A stretch of DNA of 64,000 nucleotides, taken from NCBI RefSeq assembly GCF_021261325.1, contig NZ_JAJSBI010000009.1, positions 124,001-188,000 on the forward strand, read 5' to 3'. Positions within the stretch are counted from its first letter, which is position 1; each line of letters opens with the position of its first letter. The position numbers and the translations under genes were made by a program. Of the stretch, positions 1 through 9,095 are shown in pieces. The DNA comes from Streptomyces guryensis. Lineage in GTDB: Bacteria; Actinomycetota; Actinomycetes; Streptomycetales; Streptomycetaceae. Below the pieces are notes generated by a model. The model saw only the letters and a list, made by a program, of their open reading frames with translations, made no database searches and had not been told where the DNA came from.

Positions 1-2601
1 GGCCCGGGTCAGGTTCAGTCCGGTGCCGGCGGCCTTCAACGACAGCAGGAAGACGGGGACTTCACCGTCCTGGAAGCGCCGCACCATCGCCTCGCGCTCG
101 GCGACGGGCGTCCCGCCGTGCAGAAACTGCGAGGTGACGCCGCGGGCCGTCAGATGCCGTTCGATGATGCGCGCCATGCGCACATACTGAGTGAAGACCA
201 GAACGCTCGCCCCCTCGGAGAGGATGGTGACGAGCAGTTCGTCCAGCAGTTCCAGCTTCCCCGAACGACCGGCGATCCGCGGCCGCTCCTCCTTGAGGAA
301 CTGCGCCGGGTGGTTGCAGATCTGCTTCAGCCCGGTCAGCAGCTTCACGATCAGCCCGCGCCGCACCATGCTGTCGGCGGCGGCGATCTCCGCGAGCGTC
401 TCGCGCACCACCGCCTCGTACAGGCCCGCCTGTTCCCCGGTCAGGGAGACGGCACGGTCGGTCTCGGTCTTCGGCGGCAGCTCCGGCGCGATCCCCGGGT
501 CCGACTTGCGGCGGCGCAGCAGGAACGGCCCTACGAGCCGGGCGAGCCGCTCCGCCGCGGCAGGATCCCGACCGCCCTCGACGGCCTGCGCGTACCGCGT
601 GCGGAAGGAGCCGATCCGGCCCAGCAGCCCGGGGGTCGTCCAGTCGAGGATCGCCCACAGCTCGGAGAGGTTGTTCTCCACCGGGGTCCCGGTGAGCGCC
701 ACGCGTGCGCGTGCACCGATGGAACGCAGCTCCCGTGCGGTCGCCGAGTACGGGTTCTTCACGTGCTGCGCCTCGTCCGCCACGACCATGCCCCACGGCG
801 TATCGGCGAGCCGGCGCGCGTCCAGGCGCATCGTCCCGTACGTGGTGAGCACGAACTCCCCGTCGGTCAGGGCGTCCAGGCCGCGCCGCGCACCGTGGAA
901 GCGGCGCACGGGCGTGCCGGGCGCAAACCTCTCGATCTCGCGCTGCCAGTTGCCCATCAGCGAGGTCGGACACACCACGAGCGTCGGACCGGCTGTCGAC
1001 GTGTCGCTCTGCCGGTGCAGATGCAGCGCGATCAGCGTGATCGTCTTGCCGAGACCCATGTCGTCGGCCAGACAGCAGCCCAGGCCCAGGGACGTCATCC
1101 GGACCAGCCAACTCAGGCCCCGGCGCTGGTAGTCCCGCAGGGTGGCCGCCAGAGCGGCGGGCTGCGCGACCGGCTCCTGCGCCTCCGGGGCCGCGAGCCG
1201 CTCCCGCAGTGCCGCCAGCCACCCTGTCGGATGTACGTCGATCCGGTGGCCGTCGACCTCCGTCGAGCCCGTGAGCGCGGCACCCAGTGCATCGATGGGG
1301 GTGATCTTGCGGTCCTGCTGGGCGCGGGCGCGGCGCGCCTCCTGCGGGTCGACGAGGACCCATTGGCCGCGCAGGCGCACGACGGGCCGGTTGGCCTCGG
1401 CGAGCCGGTCCAGTTCCGCGCGCGTGAGCCGCTCCTCGCCCAGGGCGAACCGCCAGTTGAAGGCGAGCAGCGCGTCGGCGGACAGGAACGACGGCCTGAG
1501 CGAGGCGGCCCGGTCGGCCGCCGGCTCCTCGTCCGGCGGGCCGATCACCGCGCGGGCGGTCAGGGTGCGGGCCAGTTCCTTCGGCCAGTGCACGTCGACT
1601 CCGGCTGCGGCGAGGGCCCGGGCGCCCTGCCCGAGCAGTTCGGTGATCTCCTCGTCGGCGAGTTCGAGGGCATCCGGCACGCTCGCCGAGAGCAGGGGCG
1701 TCAGTGGCGGCCAGGACCGGGCCGCCCGCCGCAGCGCGAGCAGGGCGTCCATCCGCACACGCGGACCGAAACCCCGGCCCCCGTCGCCGGAACCACCCCA
1801 GACCTCGGATGCGTCCGCCACCAGCGCCGGATCACTGACGCTGTGCACCTGCAGGACGGCCCGGAACGGCACCGCGGCGTCCTCCTGCGTCAGCTCGGCA
1901 AGACCGGGCACCTCGATCCGCAGTGAGAGCCGTACGCCCGCGTCGTGGCCCGCGGCTACATCGGCGGCCCACGCCCGCTGCCCCGGCAGGTGCTGCGGTG
2001 CCTGCGCCGCGTAGGCGGGTCCGCCCGTCACCAGGGAGGCCGCGGGGGAGCGGGGCAGCGAGTCGGCCACCGCGTCCAGGAAGGCATGCACCAGCCCTGC
2101 CGGGTCGGGCAGTCGCAGTGGGCCGGAGCCGTCCACCGCCACGGCGTGCGCCTCGGGCGGCATCGCGGCGGCGAGCCGGCGGATCCGGTCGACGTCGTCC
2201 AGGGCCAGGGGGCCCACGCGCCAGGCGTCGTGATCGCCGGGGGACAGGCCGGGCAACAGCAGTCCCCGCGCGAGGAGTTGCAGGGCCAGGACGGCAGCCG
2301 AGCCCCAGAAGACCGGCCCCCGGTGCGCGTGTGCATCGGCACGCGCACGCGTGAGGACCGGCAGCGCCGCCCGCACTGGCAGCAGCACGGCGGGAACCTG
2401 GGCCAGCTCGACGCCGTCGCCGCCGGGCAGGACGACGGCCAGATCCTCGGCGGGCCAGGCCGGGAGAGGCGCAGGGGCGCTGCCGTCGGGCCGCCAGAAG
2501 GCGACCCGGCCGGTGCGCGCCGGGTCACCGGGCACGAAAACGGCGCAGCAGCGGGCCAGTTCGGAGATCTCGGACGATGTTGCCGCGGGGATCCTCTGCA
2601 C
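1..2601 (-). CDS. SNF2-family ATP-dependent helicase (3' end cut by window edge)
   Basis: Superfamily 2 DNA translocase of the SWI2/SNF2 type, expected to remodel protein-DNA complexes in the cytoplasm. About 867 residues are visible. A long N-terminal region precedes the ATPase core. Walker A DMGLGKT lies at about residues 514-520, a DEAQ Walker B box about 90 residues later, and the helicase C-terminal motif SLKAAGTGLNLTRA is at the window edge. The last motif (normally with HRIGQ) and the stop lie outside the window. Start: GTG at 2601 with GAGGAA about 12 nt upstream. No ATG is in frame nearby, so the start is uncertain. Transcribed divergently from the desaturase across about 250 nt. The family is secure; the specific role is unknown. 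Confidence 0.9.
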   Translation of the reverse strand, partial: MQRIPAATSSEISELARCCAVFVPGDPARTGRVAFWRPDGSAPAPLPAWPAEDLAVVLPGGDGVELAQVPAVLLPVRAALPVLTRARADAHAHRGPVFWGSAAVLALQLLARGLLLPGLSPGDHDAWRVGPLALDDVDRIRRLAAAMPPEAHAVAVDGSGPLRLPDPAGLVHAFLDAVADSLPRSPAASLVTGGPAYAAQAPQHLPGQRAWAADVAAGHDAGVRLSLRIEVPGLAELTQEDAAVPFRAVLQVHSVSDPALVADASEVWGGSGDGGRGFGPRVRMDALLALRRAARSWPPLTPLLSASVPDALELADEEITELLGQGARALAAAGVDVHWPKELARTLTARAVIGPPDEEPAADRAASLRPSFLSADALLAFNWRFALGEERLTRAELDRLAEANRPVVRLRGQWVLVDPQEARRARAQQDRKITPIDALGAALTGSTEVDGHRIDVHPTGWLAALRERLAAPEAQEPVAQPAALAATLRDYQRRGLSWLVRMTSLGLGCCLADDMGLGKTITLIALHLHRQSDTSTAGPTLVVCPTSLMGNWQREIERFAPGTPVRRFHGARRGLDALTDGEFVLTTYGTMRLDARRLADTPWGMVVADEAQHVKNPYSATARELRSIGARARVALTGTPVENNLSELWAILDWTTPGLLGRIGSFRTRYAQAVEGGRDPAAAERLARLVGPFLLRRRKSDPGIAPELPPKTETDRAVSLTGEQAGLYEAVVRETLAEIAAADSMVRRGLIVKLLTGLKQICNHPAQFLKEERPRIAGRSGKLELLDELLVTILSEGASVLVFTQYVRMARIIERHLTARGVTSQFLHGGTPVAEREAMVRRFQDGEVPVFLLSLKAAGTGLNLTRA

Positions 2602-2850
2602 AGCGAAGCCGCATTCCTCAAATTTGACTACTGGGGTCGGGGTCGCCGAGGGTACATCAATCTGCGGGCAACCGGGGCACGGCCGAGCCGCCACCCGGCC
2701 CCTCTCACTGTGGGGGGTGTTGTCAGCCCCCCGGCGCGCCCCCGGCAGACCCCCGCCCGGACACGGGTGGTGCCTTCATGGTCGCAACAGGTCGTCGCTT
2801 CGTACGTTTCCTCAGGTCAGCCCCTTGCCTGAGAGAGCCGGAGACCGGAC

Positions 2851-3903
2851 ATGCCCGAGCCCACCACAGCCGTCGCCGAACCCCGGGGAACGCGTGACGC
2901 ACCGCCCGCCGGAAGCGAGTTCGCCCCCCTTCTGCGCACGGTCCGGGGCCAGGGACTCCTGGAACGGCGCCACACCTGGTACGCGTTCGGCATCGCCACC
3001 AACGCACTCGCCCTGGCCGGCATCGTCACGGGCATCGTCCTGACCGGCGATTCCTGGTGGTCGCTGCTCCTGGCACCCCTGCTCGCCGTGTTCGGCGCCC
3101 GCACGGCCTTCATAGGCCACGACGCGGGCCACTCCCAGATAACCGCCGACAGGACGGCCGCCCGGGTCATCGGCCTGATTCACGGCAACCTGCTCCTGGG
3201 TATGAGCTACGCCTGGTGGAACGACAAGCACAACCGCCACCACGCCAACCCCAACCACATCGACAAGGACCCGGACGTCGTCGCCGACGTCCTCGTGTTC
3301 ACCGGCGCACAGGCCAAGGAGCGGTCGGGCTTCCGGCGCCTGCTGACCCGCAACCAGGCCTGGCTCTTCTTCCCCCTCACCCTCCTCGAAGGCGTCGCCC
3401 TGAAGATCCACGGCTTTCAGGACCTGCGCCGGCAGACACCCCGGGAGCGCGCCGTGGAGGGCCTGCTGCTGGTGACCCACGTCGCCGCGTACGGGACGCT
3501 GCTGCTCACCTCGCTCTCCCCGGGCAAGGCCCTCGCCTTCGCCGCCGTCCACCAGGCACTGTTCGGCCTGCACCTGGGACTGGCCTTCGCCCCCAACCAC
3601 AAGGGCATGGCGATGCCCGACCCGAACGGCGAGCGGTGGGGACATCTGCACCGGCAGGTGCTCACCTCGCGCAACATCCGCGGCGGCGTCCTGACCGACT
3701 GGTTCCTCGGCGGCCTCAACTACCAGATCGAGCACCACCTCTTCCCCAGCATGCCCCGCCCCCATCTCCGGCTCGCCCAGCCCCTGGTGCGCGCCCACTG
3801 CCGGGAGTTGGGTATTCCCTATGCGGAGACCGGCCTCGTCGACTCCTACCGGCAGGCCCTGCGACACCTGCACGCCGTGGGGGAGCCGCTCAGGGCGGAA
3901 TGA
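2851..3903 (+). CDS. Membrane fatty-acid desaturase
   Basis: Integral-membrane di-iron acyl-lipid/acyl-CoA desaturase, 350 aa. The three histidine boxes are present: H90-D-A-G-H94, H127-N-R-H-H131 and Q292-I-E-H-H296, the last followed by LFP. A QxxHH third box is typical of front-end (delta-5/delta-6-like) desaturases, but the regiospecificity cannot be read from sequence. Hydrophobic segments separate the boxes, as the family requires. No cytochrome b5 domain is visible at the N-terminus, so electrons presumably come from a separate ferredoxin or reductase. Start ATG 2851 has GGAG seven nt upstream. It stands alone, divergent from the helicase gene. Confidence 0.92.
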   Translation: MPEPTTAVAEPRGTRDAPPAGSEFAPLLRTVRGQGLLERRHTWYAFGIATNALALAGIVTGIVLTGDSWWSLLLAPLLAVFGARTAFIGHDAGHSQITADRTAARVIGLIHGNLLLGMSYAWWNDKHNRHHANPNHIDKDPDVVADVLVFTGAQAKERSGFRRLLTRNQAWLFFPLTLLEGVALKIHGFQDLRRQTPRERAVEGLLLVTHVAAYGTLLLTSLSPGKALAFAAVHQALFGLHLGLAFAPNHKGMAMPDPNGERWGHLHRQVLTSRNIRGGVLTDWFLGGLNYQIEHHLFPSMPRPHLRLAQPLVRAHCRELGIPYAETGLVDSYRQALRHLHAVGEPLRAE

Positions 3904-4034
3904 CGGACAGTGTTGTCAGGGACGAATCGGGGTCGCACCTCAGGGACGTCTCAGGGTCGTGGTCCGGAACCGCGGGAGGCGCGGGCCCGTTTTCATGACA
4001 GAGAGCGGCACAGGCCGCGAAGGAGGCGACGTAC

Positions 4035-4217
4035 ATGTCGAACAACGCGAAGATCGCCATAGGAGGTGTGGCTCTCGGGCTCTTCCTGTGGATCTGGCTG
4101 CCCTTCTGGGCGGTGGTCCTGATCGTCCTCGGAATCCCGACCGCCGCATACCTCACGCTGGACCCCTCGCAGCGGCGCAGGCTGCGCCGCCTCCGTCGCA
4201 AGGAGCTCGGCCGCTGA
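4035..4217 (+). CDS. Small single- or double-pass membrane protein
   Basis: A 60-residue protein, probably in the membrane. After a short polar N-terminus (MSNNAKIA), residues about 7-42 are almost wholly hydrophobic. The end is very basic (RRRLRRLRRKELGR), which by the positive-inside rule should lie in the cytoplasm. A good ribosome site, AAGGAGG, precedes the ATG by about 8 nt, which supports real translation. Function unknown. It converges with the disrupted esterase gene only four nt away. Confidence 0.75.
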   Translation: MSNNAKIAIGGVALGLFLWIWLPFWAVVLIVLGIPTAAYLTLDPSQRRRLRRLRRKELGR

Positions 4218-4221
4218 AGCA

Positions 4222-5563
4222 CTACCGCAGGGGATCGACCCGGTCGGCCAGGGCGCAGGAGTCGACCACATCGCCGTCCGCGGGCCGTGCGACCGTATGG
4301 TCCGCGGGCGGTCGCGCGCCCGCCTCCACCCAGGAGACCAGCGCTTCGAACGCCGAGCGGTAGCAGGGCAGGATCGGGCGCAGCCGGTCCGGATGCGTGT
4401 CGTACAACCCGTCGACGTGCGTGCCGCCCTGGATGGTGTAGTAGCGGTGCAGCGCACCCTGTCCGCTCGCGGCGACCATGCGCGCGTACACGTCCGAGTC
4501 GGCGGCCTTGGGCAGCAGCGCGTCCAGGTCGCCGTGCAGCGTGATCAGCGGTCGGCCGATGCGTCCCGTGAGTGCCACGCGAGCCACGGCGCGATGGACG
4601 GACACCGGCCGCGACGCGTAGTCGTACACCGCGTCGGCGGGGCAGGGCGACAGGATCTGCTCCGGGGTGCTGCCGGCGGACGGACCGGGGCAGCCGGGGT
4701 CGTATGTGGGGTCGAACTCGGCGCGGTAGATCTTCTGCGTGGCGCCCCAGTACGCCTTCTCGTGGTACGGCCACAGAAACTCCGAGCCACGCGCGAAGCC
4801 CACCGCGTACAGGTCCTCGTCCCGCGCCGAGCCCAGCATCCGCGCCACCGCCGTCGGCAGCGAGGTGAGCAGGCTCGGGCCGTCCGCGGTCCACAGCGCA
4901 CCCTCCCAGTCCACGCCGCCGTCGTACAGGTCCGGGTGGTGCTCCAGCTGCCAGCGGGTGAGATAGCCGCCGTTGGAGATGCCGGTCATGTACGTACGGC
5001 GCGGGGCGTGCCCGTACCGCTGGGCCACCGCGCGCTTGGCCGCCCGGGTGAGCTGAGTGGTCCGCGCGTTCCACTCGGCGACCGCGTCACCGGGCCGGGT
5101 TCCGTCGCGGTAGAAGTCGGCGCCGCTGTTGCCCTTGTCGGTCGCCGCGTATGCGTAACCCTGGGCGATCACCTGGTCGGAGATCGCCGTGTCCGTCGCG
5201 TACTGCCTGCGCGTGCCGGGAGCGCCGGTGACCACCAGGCCGCCGTTCCAGTGGTCGGGCAACCGGATCACGAACTGTGCGTCGTGGCGCCAGCCGTGGG
5301 TGGTGTTGAAGTGCGGTACGGGTCGCTTTGGCTGTAAGGCCCGCCTGATCAGCCATGTCGGTGTACGGCGTGCCGGCGAGCCCGGTCGTGGTCAGGTCGG
5401 GCAGACAGACGCTCTGCTGAAAGGCGGCGCCCGGCACGTGCACCCGCTCCTGGCGGACACAGTGATCCCCGCCGACTGCCATGGCCCGGGCAGGGGCCGG
5501 CCAGGTGACGGCAGCGGTCAGCAGGGCGGCGGCAGCGAGCGGAACACCGCGGGACGGACGCAT
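4222..5563 (-). pseudogene. Tannase/feruloyl-esterase-like secreted hydrolase, frameshifted
   Basis: The 5' part starts at ATG 5563 (GGAGG 6 nt upstream) and gives a Sec signal peptide ending APARA, then a mature N-terminus down to about 5335. The rest of the protein is in another frame, readable from about 5313 to the TAG at 4222. That body has the alpha/beta hydrolase elements: nucleophile elbow GISNGG, an acid HGDLD and a histidine GGTHVDG. The two parts cannot be joined in one frame, and the linker between them looks shortened. Either the gene is inactive or the assembly has an indel near 5313-5340. A start at the internal GTG 5271 would give 349 aa without an export signal, which is unlikely to be functional. 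Assigned to the tannase/feruloyl esterase family from overall appearance. Confidence 0.7.
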
Positions 5564-5658
5564 GACGGACCTCCGGGGCAGGACGGGAGGGAACGGCGCC
5601 CGCAGCGGAGCGGGCGCCGACGGCTGCCCCATCGTGCGGTCCGGCCTCCGCTGCATCC

Positions 5659-6000
5659 ATGGGCCGGGACCACATGGAACGCGCCCACCGCATGGCGGCC
5701 CGGAACAGTGCCCGCGGGCGAAGTCCCGTGCGGAGGAAGGAGATCGACGCAAGGAGGCGCGGCGCGGATTTCACCGTGTACGCCGACAACGGGGCTCCTG
5801 GCGTCGCGGAGGTGTGGCGGGACAACCGACAGGCGCTCGTCCCGGACCACTGGGAGCCCGGCGGCGACCGGGCCGTGGTCGCGCTGCAGACCTGGGTGGT
5901 CCGCAGCGGCGACCGCACCGTCCTGGTCGACACGGGGGTGGGCAACGGCCGCGAGCGGCCCGGCAACGCCCTCTTCCACCCCGCCCAACAGCCTCACGCC
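5659..6000 (+). pseudogene. N-terminal remnant of an MBL-fold metallo-hydrolase
   Basis: From about 5775 to 5985 the plus strand encodes the typical N-terminal strand pair of a metallo-beta-lactamase-fold hydrolase: LQTWVVRSGDRTVLVDTGVGN followed by RERPGN. The metal-binding HxHxDH segment that should follow is missing; the frame continues as low-complexity Arg/Pro/Ala sequence into the 3' end of the next gene. No ribosome site is visible at the possible ATG at 5659. Read as a truncated relic rather than an expressed gene. Confidence 0.5.
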
Positions 6001-6146
6001 GTGGCCGCACCCCGGACTCGTGCGTCCGCCCGCCTGCGCACTCCCGGCTTCCTGCGCTGCCCGGCTCGCACGCCGACGGCCCGTCGTCGCCCGGGAGCAC
6101 GGCACCCGCGCCCCGCCGCGGCGTCGCGTGCGGGGGCGGTCCGGCC

Positions 6147-7034
6147 TCAGCTGGGGCGCACGGCCATCTTGTCGAGCGCCTCCAGCAGACCCGGCAGCTC
6201 CGCTCCGCGGCCGACCGGCAACACCTCGCCGGGCTCCGCGTCGAGCAGCACGAACGCGATGTCGTCGGTCCGGGCGACGAGCGACCAGCCCGGACCGTCG
6301 GCACGCAGCGTCCGCGCGTCGCCCGGGGCGAAGGACGACCGGACGCGGCCGAGAGGCGGCGGAGTCTCCACGTACGCGCGAGCCTCGGCGAGCACCCGCC
6401 GGACCCCGCCGTGTCCCGACGGCCTGCCCGCCGGCTCGGCCTCCTCGGCCTGAGCGTCCTGCTTCTCCGCGTCCTCCAAGGGCTCTTCCGCCGTGCCCTC
6501 GGCGGCCGGGGAGGCCCCGTTCACAGTCGGGAAGGCGTCGTCGCCGATCTGCTCGCGCCACACCGCCCACTGCAGCGCGATCTCGTCGGCACCCAGGCGC
6601 CGCTGAGCCGGCCCCCACCTGCTGGTGTCCGGCGGCGCCAGCGGCGGACCGTCCGCGACCTCGGGGCCGGGATCATGCGGCTCGGGCACGCCGGGAGCCG
6701 CCACGGCGACCGCGAGGGGCCAGCCCGGCAGCGCGGCCACGACCGAGCGCTCGTCCGGCGACAGGTCGTACTCCATCCCGCAGTCCCAGGACGCGATGGC
6801 GACGGCGACCAGGGAGACGTCGTCGACCACGACCGTCCACCGGGCGCCGTCACCGTCCTGGCCGAGCACCAGGCCGTATCCGTCGGCCAGCGGCGCGAGG
6901 CCGAGCGCCGCGCAGGCCTCCGGGTAGTCGTCGCCCAGCACGCTCGGGAACTTCGCCGGCGTCAGAAGTACCGCCGTGAGCACATAAAGCGCATCGTCCG
7001 CGGCGGCGACGGCGTCCTCGTCCGTCCCGGCCAT
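6147..7034 (-). CDS. Conserved hypothetical protein, 295 aa
   Basis: Acidic, Ala-rich soluble protein with no signal peptide or obvious membrane segment. An N-terminal half of about 145 residues is separated from a C-terminal part of about 85 residues by an acidic linker rich in Glu and Ala (roughly residues 165-205). The two parts may be related small domains: both contain stretches alternating hydrophobic and acidic residues around a W-x-V/L motif. ATG 7034 is preceded by GGGGAGG at good spacing, and codon usage is typical of the neighbours. No function is assigned. Confidence 0.75.
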   Translation of the reverse strand: MAGTDEDAVAAADDALYVLTAVLLTPAKFPSVLGDDYPEACAALGLAPLADGYGLVLGQDGDGARWTVVVDDVSLVAVAIASWDCGMEYDLSPDERSVVAALPGWPLAVAVAAPGVPEPHDPGPEVADGPPLAPPDTSRWGPAQRRLGADEIALQWAVWREQIGDDAFPTVNGASPAAEGTAEEPLEDAEKQDAQAEEAEPAGRPSGHGGVRRVLAEARAYVETPPPLGRVRSSFAPGDARTLRADGPGWSLVARTDDIAFVLLDAEPGEVLPVGRGAELPGLLEALDKMAVRPS

Positions 7035-7170
7035 CCCAGCCTCCCCATCGATTCATCCGATCGGGCGCACCCTAGTGCGAGCGGAAGCAGCTTGTCACGA
7101 CTCACAAGCACACCCGGAGCTGCAGTTTTCCGGCTGGACGGGGCGAATCGACCGCACCTGACCCGACGCG

Positions 7171-7467
7171 TCAGGCCGCCGGGAGGCCCAGAAGCGCGCG
7201 GGCCACCGTCCCCGGCGACTCGTCGCGCTCCCGTGCGAGGGCGATGACAGCCCGGCAGGCCAGCTCGTTGACCCCGAAGGACAGCGCCTCCGGCGACACC
7301 CAGCCCGCCGCCTCCTCGATCCGGTCCTGGTCGTCCTCCGCGCACGCCGAGACGTACGCGGCTGCGGCTTCGAAAAGATTGTGTGTATGTTTTTCCCGGC
7401 CGTTGCCGCTGTCCGCGCGAACGGCGTTGAGGAATCTTGCACAGGACTTGCGCACCCTGCCCAACAT
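7171..7467 (-). CDS. Small hypothetical protein, 98 aa
   Basis: A short soluble protein predicted to be mostly helical, starting MLGRVRKSCARFL. The start ATG 7467 has a strong GGGGGAAGG site about 9 nt upstream, which sets it apart from the longer open frame that runs antisense through the next gene. The acidic middle (CAEDDQDRIEEAA) and Ala/Leu-rich C-terminus give no recognisable family. It is divergent from the MpaB-type gene with only about 100 nt between the two starts, so they may share a regulatory region. Confidence 0.6.
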   Translation of the reverse strand: MLGRVRKSCARFLNAVRADSGNGREKHTHNLFEAAAAYVSACAEDDQDRIEEAAGWVSPEALSFGVNELACRAVIALARERDESPGTVARALLGLPAA

Positions 7468-7566
7468 GCTGACCACCTTCCCCCTGCGTGGTTGCCCTGG
7501 CGGAACGTTCATCTCCTGCTGTTCAACGTAGAGTTGGAGCTCCGGCGGCAGAAGGGGGACGCAACG

Positions 7567-8463
7567 GTGAAGCGCTTCCAACGGCTCGAACAGATCCTGC
7601 GGATGGACCCCTGCAAGGACGCTTCCGAGATCTACCGGCTCAGCGCCGCCTACGAGTTCCCGTGGGATTTCACCCGCGCCCTCGAACTGGCCCTGTACCG
7701 CACCTACGCCGTACCCGGCATCGGGCGCCTGCTCGCCGAGACGGCGGAACTCACCCAGCGGTCCCAGAAGCGCTACGACGACACCACCCTCCTCCTCGAC
7801 GCCGTCGTCGAGCACGGCTTCGGCAGCCCGCAGGCCGGCACAGCGATCCGCAGGATCAACCAGATGCACCGCAGCTACGACATCGCCGACGGCGACATGC
7901 GCTACGTGCTGTGCACCTTCGTGGTGATGCCCAAGCGGTGGATCGACGCCTATGGGTGGCGCCGGCTGTCGCGCCACGAGACCGTCGCCGCCGCCGTCCA
8001 CTACCGCACCCTGGGCCGGCACATGGGCATCCGGGACATCCCGGAGTCCTACGAGGACTTCGAGACCTGCCTCGACGCCTACGAGGAGGCGCACTTCGGC
8101 TGGGACGAGGACGCGCGCCGCGTCTCCGACGCCACCCTCGCGCTGATGGCCTCCTGGTACCCGCGCCCGCTCGCCCCCCTCCTGCGCACCTCGACCCTCG
8201 CCCTGCTCGACGACCGCCTCCTGACCGCCTTCCGCTACCCGCCCCCGGGCGCCGCCACCCGCGCACTGGTACGCGGCGCCGTACGCGCGCGTGGACGCGT
8301 CGTGCGCCTCCTCCCGCCCCGGCGCGCGCCGCACCACGCGCGGCAGAACTGGGAGGTCAAGGGCTATCCGAACGGCTACGAGCTGAACGAACTGGGCACC
8401 CGCCCGGTTCCCGGCGTACAGGGATGTCCGGTGCGGCACGTGAACGGATCAGCCGTCGAGTGA
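7567..8463 (+). CDS. Oxygenase MpaB / DUF2236 family protein
   Basis: About 298 aa from GTG 7567, which has GAAGGGGG about 8 nt upstream. The family includes fungal MpaB and bacterial latex-clearing-type haem oxygenases. The conserved core is visible: an RINQMHRSYDIADGDMRY segment followed by FVVMPKRWIDAYGWRRLSRHE, with the YVL-TF and W-I-D/YGWR signatures and a histidine that may serve as haem ligand in relatives. Substrate unknown. The 3' end overlaps the convergent padR-type gene by 15 nt. Confidence 0.85.
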   Translation: MKRFQRLEQILRMDPCKDASEIYRLSAAYEFPWDFTRALELALYRTYAVPGIGRLLAETAELTQRSQKRYDDTTLLLDAVVEHGFGSPQAGTAIRRINQMHRSYDIADGDMRYVLCTFVVMPKRWIDAYGWRRLSRHETVAAAVHYRTLGRHMGIRDIPESYEDFETCLDAYEEAHFGWDEDARRVSDATLALMASWYPRPLAPLLRTSTLALLDDRLLTAFRYPPPGAATRALVRGAVRARGRVVRLLPPRRAPHHARQNWEVKGYPNGYELNELGTRPVPGVQGCPVRHVNGSAVE

Positions 8464-8973
8464 CCCGATGGTCTCCCGCAGCCAGGTGAGTTCGGCCCGG
8501 GACGTGGCCCGTGCGATGGTCAGCAGCCCGCGGCGGAAGGGATCGTCCAGTTCCTCGGCGCGCAGCGGCCGGTCACCCTCGTAGAAGAAGCTCGCCGGTT
8601 CCTCCAGGAAGGACAGCCTGCGCCGGAGCACGGCGGCCTGCGCCGCGGTGTCGTCGAGGTGGCGCAGGAAGGCGAGCACGGTGAACCACCTGTTCTCGTC
8701 GGTGATGTCGCGCCGGTCGGGTGTGGCGAGCCGCCGGCGCAACTCGGCTCTGCCCTCCTCGCTGAGGGTCAGGACGTGGCGCGGGGCGGCCACGGAGCCG
8801 GGTTCTGTGGCGCGCGCCAGCAGGCCCGCCTTCTCCAGGCGTTTGATCGCCGGGTACAGGGTGCTCTCGGCGACGGGTTTCACATGGCCCGTCAGCGCGG
8901 TGATGCGTTTGCGCAGCTCGTAGCCGTGCAGTGGGGTGTCGTACAGGAATCCGAGGATGGCCAGCTCCAGCAT
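8449..8973 (-). CDS. PadR-family transcriptional regulator
   Basis: Winged-helix DNA-binding repressor, about 174 aa. The start ATG 8973 gives MLELAILGFLYDTPLHGYEL, the classic PadR opening, with GGGAG about 9 nt upstream; a GTG at 8991 would add six residues. The HTH is followed by STLYPAIKRLEKAGLL, the recognition-helix region, and by the C-terminal dimerisation helices of the longer PadR subfamily (PF03551 plus PF10400-like). Divergent from the alpha/beta hydrolase gene, with palindromic candidate operators between them. Likely represses itself and/or the hydrolase. Confidence 0.9.
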   Translation of the reverse strand: MLELAILGFLYDTPLHGYELRKRITALTGHVKPVAESTLYPAIKRLEKAGLLARATEPGSVAAPRHVLTLSEEGRAELRRRLATPDRRDITDENRWFTVLAFLRHLDDTAAQAAVLRRRLSFLEEPASFFYEGDRPLRAEELDDPFRRGLLTIARATSRAELTWLRETIGSLDG

Positions 8974-9014
8974 GCCCGCATTCTCCCGCACCAGCGCTGT
9001 ACATCACTACCCTG

Positions 9015-9050
9015 GTATATCGACTTCGCTATACATCGGTGACGATGTAT
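9015..9050. promoter_or_regulatory. Candidate PadR operator palindromes
   Basis: Between the divergent padR-type and hydrolase genes lies a perfect inverted repeat, ATACATCG-GTGA-CGATGTAT (9031-9050). Just beside it is a second, shorter one, GTATA-N10-TATAC (9015-9034). ATAC...GTAT symmetry resembles known PadR sites. The position 45 nt upstream of the hydrolase ATG suits a repressor site. The assignment to PadR is inferred. Confidence 0.6.
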
Positions 9051-9095
9051 CTTCCTGTCCGATCGGGAAAGAACGTGGCGCATGAAGGAGACGCG

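Noticed and set aside
118-1926. A 602-codon plus-strand frame opposite the SNF2 helicase
   Set aside because: The minus strand here reads through the Walker A, DEAQ and C-terminal helicase motifs, so the plus-strand frame is a shadow.
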